From NCBI GenBank assembly GCA_046726235.1, contig JBKPAD010000001.1, forward strand, positions 124,001 to 188,000: DNA of 64,000 bases, written 5' to 3'. The translations under genes and the position numbers were made by a program. Within the stretch, counting starts at the first letter, position 1. Every line of letters starts with the position of its first letter. The DNA is from Nitricoxidireducens sp046726235 (GTDB taxonomy: Bacteria > Pseudomonadota > Gammaproteobacteria > Burkholderiales > Rhodocyclaceae). Positions 24,217 through 32,284 of the stretch are shown in pieces. Under the pieces are notes generated by a model, which worked only from the letters and a program-made list of their open reading frames with translations, searched no databases and was not told where the DNA came from.

Positions 24217-25629
24217 ATGCGCCTCAAGCCGATCGCACTCGCGCTGGCGCTCGCCGCCGGCCCGGCCTGCGCCGCCACCGAAGACACCCAGGCGCTGATG
24301 GCCGAACTCAAGCGCCTCGCCGAACGCATCGAGGCGCTCGAGAAGCAGAACAAGGAGATGGAGACGTCGCTCGCCTCGGAGCGCCTGAGCGAGAAGGAAC
24401 CCGAGATCGTCACGCGCCTCAAGGCCGTCGAGTTCCAGGCGCTGTCGATGCAAAAGCAGGCGCGCCAGATCGAGGCGCTCGAAGGCATCACCGTCGGCGC
24501 CAGCATCACCGGCGTCGTGCAGAGCGTCGGCGCCGCCGGCACGGCCAGCGGCGTGGGCGAAACGCGCGCCAACTACCGCGGCGACGTATCGGTCACCCTG
24601 CCGGGCGGGGAGATGGGCGATGCGGAAGGCAAGATCTTCACGCACTTCCGCTTCGGCCAGGGCACCGGCGTCGGCCTGCGTCCGACCTACACCAGCACGC
24701 CGAACACCACAGGCTTCCAGACCAGTGCCGGCGCCGACGATTCCTTCGGCATCCTGGCGCAGGCCTGGTACCAGCTGACGATCCCGCTCGGCGACGGCCC
24801 GAAGGCGAACGCCCGCGAGCACCTTCACGTGACCGCCGGCAAGATCGATCCCTTCGTCTTCTTCGACCAGAACGCAGCGGCCGACGACGAATCGGCGAAG
24901 TTCATGAACAACGCCTTCGTACACAACCCGCTGCTCGACTCGGGCGCGGACATCCGCGCCGACGCCTACGGCTTCGCGCCGGGCGCGATCGTCCAGTACG
25001 CCAACGAGCAGCAAAAGGGCGCGGAATGGGGCCTCTCGCTCGGCGTCTTCGGCTCCGGTCCCGGCGCCAACTTCAGCGGCTCGCTGTCGAGACCGCTGGT
25101 CATCGCCCAGGCCGAGACCGCGACGCGCATCAACTACCTGCCCGGCAACTACCGCTTCTACCTCTGGCGCAACGGCCGTGCGCAGGGCTACGACCAGCTC
25201 GACGCCAAGCACGCCGGCTGGGGCATCTCCGTCGACCAGAAGGTCGACGACGACGTCACCCTGTTCGGCCGCTACGGCCATAGCACCCAAGGCAAGGTGC
25301 GCTTCGACCGCGCCCTGACCATCGGCGCCGAACTCGCCGGCACGCCCTGGAAGCGCGCCGCCGACGGCGTCGGTGTCGCCCTCGGCAAGCTGCGCACGAG
25401 CAAGAAGTTCGGCGACGATTCGTTGACCATCGACGCCGACGGCGACGGCAATGCCGACTTCGGCTACCAGGCCAGCGGCAGCGAGAAGCAGACCGAGCTC
25501 TACTACCGCTTCAAGCTCAACAGCCACGTCGAGCTGTCGCCGAACCTGCAATGGATTCGCAATCCGGGCGGCAATGCGGCGGCCTCCACCGTCAAGGTCG
25601 CCGGCCTGCGTGCCAAGGTCGGGTTCTGA
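24217..25629 (+). CDS. Outer-membrane porin with N-terminal coiled coil (OprB-like)
   Basis: A 470-residue outer-membrane protein starting one base after the P19 stop. A signal peptide (cleaved near PACAATED) is followed by a heptad-rich coiled coil (about residues 24-90, LKRLAERIEALEKQNKEME) as in trimeric porins, then a beta-barrel (alternating aromatic strands such as GKIFTHFRFGQGTGVGLR) ending in the terminal phenylalanine KVGF. The barrel resembles carbohydrate-selective OprB porins. An asparagine-aspartate loop (DADGDGNADFGY) could bind a divalent cation. Its place in the iron operon suggests it admits metal or a metal chelate. Confidence 0.82.
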   Translation: MRLKPIALALALAAGPACAATEDTQALMAELKRLAERIEALEKQNKEMETSLASERLSEKEPEIVTRLKAVEFQALSMQKQARQIEALEGITVGASITGVVQSVGAAGTASGVGETRANYRGDVSVTLPGGEMGDAEGKIFTHFRFGQGTGVGLRPTYTSTPNTTGFQTSAGADDSFGILAQAWYQLTIPLGDGPKANAREHLHVTAGKIDPFVFFDQNAAADDESAKFMNNAFVHNPLLDSGADIRADAYGFAPGAIVQYANEQQKGAEWGLSLGVFGSGPGANFSGSLSRPLVIAQAETATRINYLPGNYRFYLWRNGRAQGYDQLDAKHAGWGISVDQKVDDDVTLFGRYGHSTQGKVRFDRALTIGAELAGTPWKRAADGVGVALGKLRTSKKFGDDSLTIDADGDGNADFGYQASGSEKQTELYYRFKLNSHVELSPNLQWIRNPGGNAAASTVKVAGLRAKVGF

Positions 25630-25630
25630 G

Positions 25631-25981
25631 ATGCGCACGGTCGTTTATGGCGCCCTGCTGACCGTCGTCTGGCTCGGCTTCGGCCAGGCGACCGAAGCAC
25701 GCGCGCAGCAGCAGGAGCTGCCGTCCTTCCACATCGTCGTCAAGGACGGCCGCTTCGCGCCCGACCGTGTCGAGGTGCCGGCCGGCCGCCGCGTCAAGCT
25801 GACGCTGCAGAACGACGGCCCCGGATCGCTCGAGTTCGAGAACGACGAGATGCACATCGAGAAGGTGCTGTCCGCCGGCGCCCGTTCCTTCGTCATCCTG
25901 CCGCCGCTCAAGCCCGGCGAATACGACTTCGTCGACGAGTTCAATCCGATCACCGGCGAACTCAAGGTCATCGTCAAATGA
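25631..25981 (+). CDS. Cupredoxin-like periplasmic protein (FtrB-like)
   Basis: A 116-residue protein with a signal peptide (to about residue 26) and a single cupredoxin domain: FHIVVKDGRFAPDRVEVPAG, VKLTLQNDGPGSLEFEND and LPPLKPGEYDFVDEF. This is the cupredoxin_1 pattern of FtrB, proposed to oxidise Fe(II) beside FtrA in Bordetella-type FtrABCD systems. Standard type I copper ligands are not all evident: there is a Met-His pair (EMHIEK) but no cysteine. It overlaps the next gene by 4 bases (ATGA). Confidence 0.87.
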   Translation: MRTVVYGALLTVVWLGFGQATEARAQQQELPSFHIVVKDGRFAPDRVEVPAGRRVKLTLQNDGPGSLEFENDEMHIEKVLSAGARSFVILPPLKPGEYDFVDEFNPITGELKVIVK

Positions 25982-27459
25982 GCAGCCGCGCCATCCCCAT
26001 CGTCCTCCACCGGCGGCGCCCCGCGCTCGCCCGGCTGGGCGACTGGATGGCGCGCAACCGGCGCGGCATCCTCGCCGCGCAGTGGGTCATCGTCGGCTTC
26101 TACACGCTGCTCGTCGTGCTCCCCGCCTTCCTGCCGCATCCGCACGCCGAGGCGCGCCTGTTCTCGGGCGATTTCGGCGCATCGAGCTTCGTCGATGCTG
26201 CCTGCGCGACCGACGGCACGCCGCTGCGGGTGCAGGACAAGCCGCCCTACGTCGCGCAATGGCACGAGCGCCTGGTGCTGCTGGCGCAATACCTGTTCTG
26301 GGGCGTGTGGTGGCCGTTCGTGATCCTGTCCGTCATGCTGATGGGCCGCGTCTGGTGCGGCGTGCTGTGCCCCGAAGGCGCGCTGACGGAATTCGCCAGC
26401 CGCCGCGGCCGCGGCCTGCCGATCCCGCGCTGGCTGCGCTGGAGCGGCTGGCCGGTGGTCGCCTTCATCCTGACGACGATCTACGGCCAGCTGATCAGCG
26501 TCTATGAATATCCGCAGGCCGCGCTGCTGATCCTCGGCGGCTCGACGGTCGCCGCCATCGCCGTCGGCTGGCTCTACGGCAGGGGCAAGCGCGTCTGGTG
26601 CCGCTACCTTTGCCCCGTCACCGGCGTGTTCGCGCTGCTGGCGCGCCTCGCGCCGATTCACTTCCGCGTCGACCGCGAAGCGTGGGCGCATTACCCGGCG
26701 CGCACCGCCGCCGTCGACTGCGCACCGCTGCTGCCCGTCAGCCATCTCGCCAGCATGTCGCAGTGCCACGCCTGCGGCCGTTGCAGCGGCCATCGCGACG
26801 CCGTCGATCTGACTGCGCGCTCACCGAACGCGGAGATCCTCGGCGCCAAGGCGCTGCCCACGGCCGAGGCGGTGCTGCTGATCTTCGGCATGCTCGGCGT
26901 CGCCGTCGGCGCCTTCCAATGGACCGTCAGCCCGTGGTTCGTGCGCCTCAAACAGGCCGGCGCCGAATGGCTGATCGAGCGCGACATCCTCGCGCCGCTC
27001 GAAGCCGACGCGCCCTGGTGGCTGCTGACGCACTATCCCGAGGCCGGCGACGCCTTCTCCTGGCTCGACGGCGCCGCCGTGCTCGGCTACATCGTCGCCG
27101 TCGCGACGCTGCTCGGCGGCATCGTCTGGCTCGGCACGGTCATCGCCGCGCGCCTCGCCCGCCTCGACTGGCGCACGCTGGCCGCGGCGCTGGTGCCGCT
27201 CGCCGGCATCGGCCTGTTCCTCGGCCTATCGATGATGACGGCGACGCACCTGCGCGCCGAAGGCCTGCCGCTGTCCTGGCTGCCGCCGACGCGCGCCGCC
27301 CTGCTCGCCGCCGCCGGCGCCTGGTCGGCCTGGCTCGGCCTGCGCCTGATTCGCGGCGCCCGTGCCGGCGCGCCGCGCGCCGCCGCGGCGCTGGCCGCCT
27401 GGATGCTGCCAGTCGGCAGCATCCTCGCCGCCTGGGTCCACGTCTTCTACGTCTGGTAA
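25978..27459 (+). CDS. Polytopic iron-sulfur membrane protein (NapH/FtrD-like)
   Basis: A 493-residue membrane protein. Hydrophobic helices are interleaved with cysteine motifs: Cys127-x3-Cys131 (WCGVLCPEG), Cys208-x3-Cys212 (WCRYLCPVTG), Cys248, and CHACGRCSGH at 263-272. This is the NapH/FtrD polyferredoxin layout, expected to carry electrons across or along the inner membrane. In FtrABCD it assists iron permeation with FtrC. The C-terminal 200 residues add further helices not needed in NapH, including one acidic loop. It has no REGLE motif, so it is not itself an FTR1 permease. Confidence 0.86.
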   Translation: MSSRAIPIVLHRRRPALARLGDWMARNRRGILAAQWVIVGFYTLLVVLPAFLPHPHAEARLFSGDFGASSFVDAACATDGTPLRVQDKPPYVAQWHERLVLLAQYLFWGVWWPFVILSVMLMGRVWCGVLCPEGALTEFASRRGRGLPIPRWLRWSGWPVVAFILTTIYGQLISVYEYPQAALLILGGSTVAAIAVGWLYGRGKRVWCRYLCPVTGVFALLARLAPIHFRVDREAWAHYPARTAAVDCAPLLPVSHLASMSQCHACGRCSGHRDAVDLTARSPNAEILGAKALPTAEAVLLIFGMLGVAVGAFQWTVSPWFVRLKQAGAEWLIERDILAPLEADAPWWLLTHYPEAGDAFSWLDGAAVLGYIVAVATLLGGIVWLGTVIAARLARLDWRTLAAALVPLAGIGLFLGLSMMTATHLRAEGLPLSWLPPTRAALLAAAGAWSAWLGLRLIRGARAGAPRAAAALAAWMLPVGSILAAWVHVFYVW

Positions 27460-27470
27460 GGGAATCCGAA

Positions 27471-27755
27471 ATGATCGAACCGACATCCGCGCAACCGCCC
27501 GCCCGCATGGTCGCCGGCGCCCTCGCCCACCTGGCCAAGCACATGGAAACCGGCTGCCCGCGCTCCGCCTATCTCGCCGCCATGCTGCTCGAGCAGGTCG
27601 CCAACGACCCGGAAGCCGACGCCCACCTGCGCGCCCACGCCAGGGAACTGGTCGAGATCCTCGAACGCGACGAGGCGCCCGAAAAGTCCGCCGAGCCGGT
27701 TCCCGCCGCGGCACGCACCGCCGCCCCCGGAGAGCGCCATGGACTCGACGCCTGA
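27471..27755 (+). CDS. Small helical protein of unknown function in the iron locus
   Basis: A 94-residue soluble protein. The centre (ARMVAGALAHLAKHMETGCP, then SAYLAAMLLEQVANDPEADAHLRAHARELVEILE) is almost all helix with a single cysteine; the tail is Ala/Pro/Glu-rich. It has no signal peptide. It begins 11 bases after the FtrD-like gene and overlaps hemP by 17 bases, so it is firmly inside the operon. I do not recognise the family. Confidence 0.7.
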   Translation: MIEPTSAQPPARMVAGALAHLAKHMETGCPRSAYLAAMLLEQVANDPEADAHLRAHARELVEILERDEAPEKSAEPVPAAARTAAPGERHGLDA

Positions 27756-27927
27756 GATGACGCCGACGCTTGAGACGGTGGCGCTGCGCCCGCCGGCCGG
27801 CGGAAGCCTGCCGCTGATCGCCTCCGGCCAGCTGTTCCGCCAGGGCACGACGCTGCGCATCGAGCACGCCGGCCAGATCTACCAGCTGCGCGTGACACGC
27901 GAGAACCGCCTGATCCTGACCAAGTAG
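27739..27927 (+). CDS. hemP: Hemin uptake protein HemP
   Basis: A 62-residue protein ending in the HemP/HmuP signature: LFRQGTTLRIEHAGQIYQLR followed by VTRENRLILTK. HemP proteins are Fur-regulated and linked to TonB-dependent haem or siderophore uptake; HmuP acts as a regulator of haem genes in some rhizobia and Burkholderia. No haem receptor or ABC system of the Hmu type is nearby; the following genes are TonB, ExbB, ExbD and a siderophore receptor. Confidence 0.88.
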   Translation: MDSTPEMTPTLETVALRPPAGGSLPLIASGQLFRQGTTLRIEHAGQIYQLRVTRENRLILTK

Positions 27928-28026
27928 GAAAACCCGCCGCCCAGCGCCGACACACCGCAGCAAAGCCAGCCACCCGAGGAGCCGCAGGCTCCAGGCAGCC
28001 AGCCATGCCAGAACCGCCCGACATGG

Positions 28027-28668
28027 ATGACTTCCGTAAACGCCTCCACCGATAACGCCGCCCCGCGCTGGCTGCTGCCGCTGGTGCTGACGCTGCATGC
28101 CGCAGCCGCAGCGGCGCTGCTGTCATCGTCGGCGTCGCTCGTCAAGCCGGCGCTGCGCTCGATGGAGATCGCCCTGCTCGCGCCGCCGGTCGCGGCGACC
28201 GCGCGGCCTGCCGCCCATCCGCCAGTCGCCCGCACGCAAGCCGAGCGCAGGCCCCAAGCCGTCGCTCCCAGCCCCGTACCGGCGCCGACCTCCGCGGTGG
28301 CGACGCCGCCCGCCGCCGCGGCGAGCGAGACCGCAAAGCCCACGGCGGCCGAATCGCGGCCCGCCCCGGCGGCGGAAGCCCCGGTGGCGCCGCCGCGCTT
28401 CGACGCCGCCTACCTCGACAACCCCCGCCCTCCCTATCCGCCCGTCGCCCGCCGCATGGGCGAGGAAGGCAAGACGGTGCTGCGCGTCTTCGTGTCCGCC
28501 GAGGGCCTGCCCGAACGCATCGAACTGAGCCAGAGCGCCGGCAGCCCGCGGCTCGACGAGGCGGCGCTCGCGGCAGTCCGCCGCTGGCGCTTCGTCCCCG
28601 CGCGCCAAGGCGAGCGCGCCGTCGCCGCCTGGGTCTTCGTGCCGCTCGTTTTCAAACTGGAGAACTGA
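28027..28668 (+). CDS. tonB: Energy transducer TonB
   Basis: A 213-residue TonB protein. Short cytoplasmic start, one membrane anchor (WLLPLVLTLHAAAAAALLSS), an Ala/Pro-rich periplasmic spacer (about 55-130) and the C-terminal TonB domain (NPRPPYPPVARRMGEEGKTV, RRWRFVPARQGERAVAAWV). It transmits proton-motive energy from ExbBD to the outer-membrane receptor at 30062. A preceding ATG at 28023 in another frame encodes only ten residues. Confidence 0.92.
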   Translation: MTSVNASTDNAAPRWLLPLVLTLHAAAAAALLSSSASLVKPALRSMEIALLAPPVAATARPAAHPPVARTQAERRPQAVAPSPVPAPTSAVATPPAAAASETAKPTAAESRPAPAAEAPVAPPRFDAAYLDNPRPPYPPVARRMGEEGKTVLRVFVSAEGLPERIELSQSAGSPRLDEAALAAVRRWRFVPARQGERAVAAWVFVPLVFKLEN

Positions 28669-28670
28669 CC

Positions 28671-29396
28671 ATGTCCAACAACCAATTCGGCTTCGCCCAC
28701 CTCTGGGCGCAAGGCGACGCCATCTCCCACGGCGTCGTCCTGGTACTGCTCGCGATGTCCGTCGCGAGCTGGAACTGGATACTCGTCCGGCTTTGGACCT
28801 GGCAACGGCTGCGCGGCTCGGCGCCGGCCGTCGAAGCGTTCTGGGATGCCGCCGACACCACGGCCGGATTCGCCGAGTTGCAGCGGCTGGCGCCGGACGC
28901 CCCGGCGACGCGCCTCGCCGCCGCCGGCATCGAGGCGGTGCGCCAGCTCGACGAGCGCACCGAGCGGCGCGTCGCCGACGGCATGGATCGCGGCGAACTG
29001 CTGACGCACGCCCTGCGCCGCTCGATCGCCGCCAGCCGCGGCCGGCTCGGCCGCGGCATGACGCTGCTGGCCTCGATCGGCGCCACGGCGCCCTTCGTCG
29101 GCCTGTTCGGCACCGTCTGGGGCATCTACCACGCGCTGGTCGCGATTTCCGCCACCGGCCAGGCGACGCTCGACAAGGTTGCCGGCCCGGTCGGCGAGGC
29201 GCTGATCATGACGGCGGCCGGGATCGCCGTCGCCCTGCCCGCCGTACTCGCCTACAACGCCTTCGCCCGCGTCAATCGCGACCTGCTCGCCGACCTCGAC
29301 GCCTTCGCCCACGACCTGCACGCCTGCTCCGCCGGCGGCGCGCGTCACGGCGCGGCCGCGCCGTCGCTGCGCGTCGCCGCCGCGGGAGCCGCCTGA
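28671..29396 (+). CDS. exbB: ExbB/TolQ-family proton channel protein
   Basis: A 241-residue MotA/TolQ/ExbB protein with three membrane segments: VVLVLLAMSVASWNWILVRL near the start, then LLASIGATAPFVGLFGTVWG and LIMTAAGIAVALPAVLAYNA. The Gly-rich TAPFVGLFGTVWGI stretch is the family signature. It forms the proton-driven motor with ExbD and TonB. It ends in a TGATG overlap with exbD. Confidence 0.94.
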   Translation: MSNNQFGFAHLWAQGDAISHGVVLVLLAMSVASWNWILVRLWTWQRLRGSAPAVEAFWDAADTTAGFAELQRLAPDAPATRLAAAGIEAVRQLDERTERRVADGMDRGELLTHALRRSIAASRGRLGRGMTLLASIGATAPFVGLFGTVWGIYHALVAISATGQATLDKVAGPVGEALIMTAAGIAVALPAVLAYNAFARVNRDLLADLDAFAHDLHACSAGGARHGAAAPSLRVAAAGAA

Positions 29397-29812
29397 TGGC
29401 CTTCGGAAACTTCGATGCAGGCGCCGACGGCGAGCCGATGGCCGACATCAACGTCACGCCGATGGTCGACGTGATGCTGGTGCTGCTGATCATCTTCATC
29501 GTCGCGGCCCCGATGCTCAGCCACGCCGTGAACATCGACCTGCCGCGCGCCAGCAGCGCGCCGCAGATCCAGAAGCCCGACGCCGTGCGCCTCGCCATCA
29601 GCGATGCCGGGGACCTCTACTGGGACGACCGCCTCGTCGGCGACGCCGAACTCCAGCACCTGCTCGCCGGCGCCGCCAGTCGCCAGCCGCAGCCCGAGGT
29701 GCACCTGCGCGCCGACCGCACGACGCGCTACGAGCGCCTCGCCGAAGTCATGGCCCACGTCCAGAACGCCGGCATCGCCAAGCTCGGCTTCGTCACCCTG
29801 CCGAATCCGTAA
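29396..29812 (+). CDS. exbD: ExbD/TolR-family protein
   Basis: A 138-residue biopolymer transport protein. A short cytoplasmic part (EPMADINVTPMVDVMLVLLI) enters the single transmembrane helix with the essential aspartate in PMVDVMLVLL, followed by a periplasmic domain (VHLRADRTTRYERLAEVMAH). The ATG at 29396 overlaps the exbB stop. It completes the TonB-ExbB-ExbD energising complex. Confidence 0.94.
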   Translation: MAFGNFDAGADGEPMADINVTPMVDVMLVLLIIFIVAAPMLSHAVNIDLPRASSAPQIQKPDAVRLAISDAGDLYWDDRLVGDAELQHLLAGAASRQPQPEVHLRADRTTRYERLAEVMAHVQNAGIAKLGFVTLPNP

Positions 29813-29828
29813 GCACGAGGGGTCGCCC

Positions 29829-30182
29829 ATGTCCAAAGCCGTCTCCATCGTCCTCGCCATCGCCCTTGCCCTCGGCTTGCTTCTCGCCGCCGGCATGATC
29901 TCGCATGCCGTCTGCGGATGGCTGGCGCGGCGCCAAGACAGGTCGCGCAAGCCTCCCTCTCCCTGCGAGTGGGCCCCCTCAACTTCGCATCACCCCTTCC
30001 AACCCGGGCCAGCCAGGCGATTCCTCCCAGCCAGCCGTAATCCCCACAGGAGTCGCAAGACATGTTCCTCAGCACCCGCATCAAGCCGGCCGCCCTCGCC
30101 GTCATCGCCGTCTTCGGGACCCACGGTCCCGCCGCTGCCGCCGACGCCACGCTGGCGCCGGTCACCATCGAAGCGCAGATAG
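29829..30182 (+). CDS. Possible small membrane protein overlapping the receptor start
   Basis: An open frame starts at ATG 29829, 16 bases after exbD. Its first 35 residues are a convincing membrane helix (VSIVLAIALALGLLLAAGMI) with a basic end (WLARRQDRSRK). Beyond about residue 78 it runs in a different frame through the first 120 bases of the receptor gene and its composition becomes Ser/Pro-rich, as expected from out-of-frame reading. It is either a short membrane peptide with a non-functional tail or not a gene. Confidence 0.3.
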   Translation: MSKAVSIVLAIALALGLLLAAGMISHAVCGWLARRQDRSRKPPSPCEWAPSTSHHPFQPGPARRFLPASRNPHRSRKTCSSAPASSRPPSPSSPSSGPTVPPLPPTPRWRRSPSKRR

Positions 30183-32170
30183 AGCGCGCCGACAGCCCGG
30201 TGACCGGCTACCGCGCCACGCGTTCAGCCACCTTCACCAAGACCGATATGCCGCTCAGCGAAGTTCCTGCGTCAATCAGCATCGTTCCCGAAACGCTCAT
30301 CAAGGATCAGGCCATGCAGGGCATCGGCGACGTCCTGCGCTACGTGCCGGGCGCCCATGGCGCCCAAGGCGAGGGCAACCGCGACCAGGTGATGCTGCGC
30401 GGCATCAACACCACGGCCGACTTCTTCGTCGACGGCGTGCGCGACGACATGCAGATCTTCCGCGACCTCTACAACCTCGAGCGCGTCGAGGTGCTCAAGG
30501 GCCCCGGCGGCATGGCCTTCGGCCGCGGCGGCGCCGGCGGCGTCATCAACCGCGTCGTCAAGAAGCCGACGCTCGCCGCCGTCGGCGCGGCGAGCGGCAG
30601 CGTCGACAGCCACGGCCGCGTGCGCGCCGCACTCGACGTAGGCCGCAAGCTCAACGATTCGACGGCCTGGCGCTTCAACGCCATGGCGGAAAACGGCGGC
30701 AGCTTCCGCAACGGCGTCGATCTCCAGCGCTACGCCGTCAATCCGAGCGCGACGTTCATCGTGTCGCCAGCGACGACATTGACGCTGGCCTTCGAGCACG
30801 CGCGCGACGAGCGCACCGCCGACCGCGGCATTCCGTCCGATGCCACGACCAACCGGCCGTTCGAAACCGACCGCAGCACTTTCTTCGGTAATGCCGAGCA
30901 GAGCGAGGCGCGCTCCACGGTCAACGGCTTCTCCGCGGTGCTCGAGCACGACATCGACAGCGAGCGCCGCATCCGGAACAGCTTCCGCGCCACCGACTAC
31001 GACAAGTTCTACCAGAACGTCTATGCCAACGGCGCCGTCACCGCCGGCGGCCTGGTCCGCATCGAGGCGTACAGCAACGCCGACAAGCGCATGAACGTCT
31101 TCAACCAGACCGACCTGACCATGAAGTTCACGGCCGGCGGCCTCGAGCACACGCTGCTCGCGGGCCTGGAACTCGGCTATCAGGACAGCACCAGCGTGCG
31201 CAAGATCGGCACACTGAACGGCACCACCTTCGTGAACGTCGCCGCGAGCTCGTCTTACGCCGCAACCACCGGTTTCAACGCCACCGCCACCAGCGCGGAC
31301 AACGCCGTCCGTTCCGACATCGCCGCGCTCTATGTGCAGGACCAGATCGCCTTCGGCAATGGCTGGAAGCTGCTGGCCGGCCTGCGCCGCGACCGCTTCG
31401 AGACGCGCTTCGACGACCGCAAGCAGACCGGCGCCACGGACCTGGCGCGCACCGACAGCGCCTGGAGCCCGCGCCTCGGCGTCACCTGGTCGCCGGGCGC
31501 GAACACCACCTGGTACGCCAGCTACAGTTCCTCCTTCCTGCCCTCTGCCGAGCAATTGAGCCTCGCCGCCAACAACGCCGACCTCGCACCCGAGACGGCG
31601 AAGAACTACGAGGCCGGCGTACGCTGGGACCTGCGTCGCGGGCTGACGCTCAGCGCCGCCGTTTTCCGCACCGACCGCAACGACGTCAAGGTCAACGACC
31701 CCAACGTCGCCGGCCAACTCCTGCGCGCCGGACAGCAGCGCACCGACGGCGTCGAAATCGGCCTTCAGGGCGAGGTCGCGCGCAACTGGGACATCTACGC
31801 CGGCTACGCCAACCTGGACGGGCGCATCGTCAAGGGCACGACGGTTCCGGCCGGGCGTCGCGTCGGCCTGGTGCCGCAGGACAGCCTGTCGGTGTGGAAC
31901 AAGTTCGGCCTCGCCGACGGCTGGAGCGTGGGCCTCGGCGCCGTCTACCAGTCGGAGGTCTATACGTCGACCAACAACACGGTGAAGCTGCCGGCCTTCG
32001 CTCGCGCCGACGGCGCGGTCTACTACGCCTTCGCCGACGGCAAGACGCGGCTGGCGCTCAACGTCGAGAACCTGTTCGACAAGAAGTATTACCCGACCGC
32101 CCACAACGACAACAACATCAGCGCCGGGGCGCCGCGCACGGCGCGCCTGACCGTGAGCACGGCCTTCTGA
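30062..32170 (+). CDS. TonB-dependent siderophore receptor (Fiu-like)
   Basis: A 702-residue outer-membrane receptor. Signal peptide to about residue 27 (GPAAAADA), a TonB-box-like stretch (LAPVTIEAQ), and a plug domain with DMPLSEVPASISIVPETLIK and GIGDVLRYVPGAHGAQGEGN. The VEVLKGPGGMAFGRGGAGG segment is typical of catecholate receptors such as Fiu. The rest is a 22-strand barrel ending with a terminal phenylalanine (LTVSTAF). No N-terminal signalling (STN) domain is present, so it does not need an anti-sigma partner. Confidence 0.92.
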   Translation: MFLSTRIKPAALAVIAVFGTHGPAAAADATLAPVTIEAQIERADSPVTGYRATRSATFTKTDMPLSEVPASISIVPETLIKDQAMQGIGDVLRYVPGAHGAQGEGNRDQVMLRGINTTADFFVDGVRDDMQIFRDLYNLERVEVLKGPGGMAFGRGGAGGVINRVVKKPTLAAVGAASGSVDSHGRVRAALDVGRKLNDSTAWRFNAMAENGGSFRNGVDLQRYAVNPSATFIVSPATTLTLAFEHARDERTADRGIPSDATTNRPFETDRSTFFGNAEQSEARSTVNGFSAVLEHDIDSERRIRNSFRATDYDKFYQNVYANGAVTAGGLVRIEAYSNADKRMNVFNQTDLTMKFTAGGLEHTLLAGLELGYQDSTSVRKIGTLNGTTFVNVAASSSYAATTGFNATATSADNAVRSDIAALYVQDQIAFGNGWKLLAGLRRDRFETRFDDRKQTGATDLARTDSAWSPRLGVTWSPGANTTWYASYSSSFLPSAEQLSLAANNADLAPETAKNYEAGVRWDLRRGLTLSAAVFRTDRNDVKVNDPNVAGQLLRAGQQRTDGVEIGLQGEVARNWDIYAGYANLDGRIVKGTTVPAGRRVGLVPQDSLSVWNKFGLADGWSVGLGAVYQSEVYTSTNNTVKLPAFARADGAVYYAFADGKTRLALNVENLFDKKYYPTAHNDNNISAGAPRTARLTVSTAF

Positions 32171-32182
32171 TCCACCGCCGCC

Positions 32183-32213
32183 GGCGCGTTCGCCCTGTTC
32201 GGGTGAACGCGCC
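32183..32213 (+). terminator. Strong hairpin after the receptor gene (terminator-like)
   Basis: GGCGCGTTC (32183-32191) pairs perfectly with GAACGCGCC (32205-32213), with CCC/GGG extending inward. It begins 13 bases after the receptor stop and ahead of ubiB. There is no T-run, so it is either a Rho-dependent/attenuating structure or an mRNA 3'-end stabiliser rather than a standard intrinsic terminator. Confidence 0.5.
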
Positions 32214-32284
32214 GCAGCGAACGACGGGGCTTTCGGTCGGGTCCGTTCGGCGGTAGAGTGCCGCCTTTTCCGAACGAATAGCCC

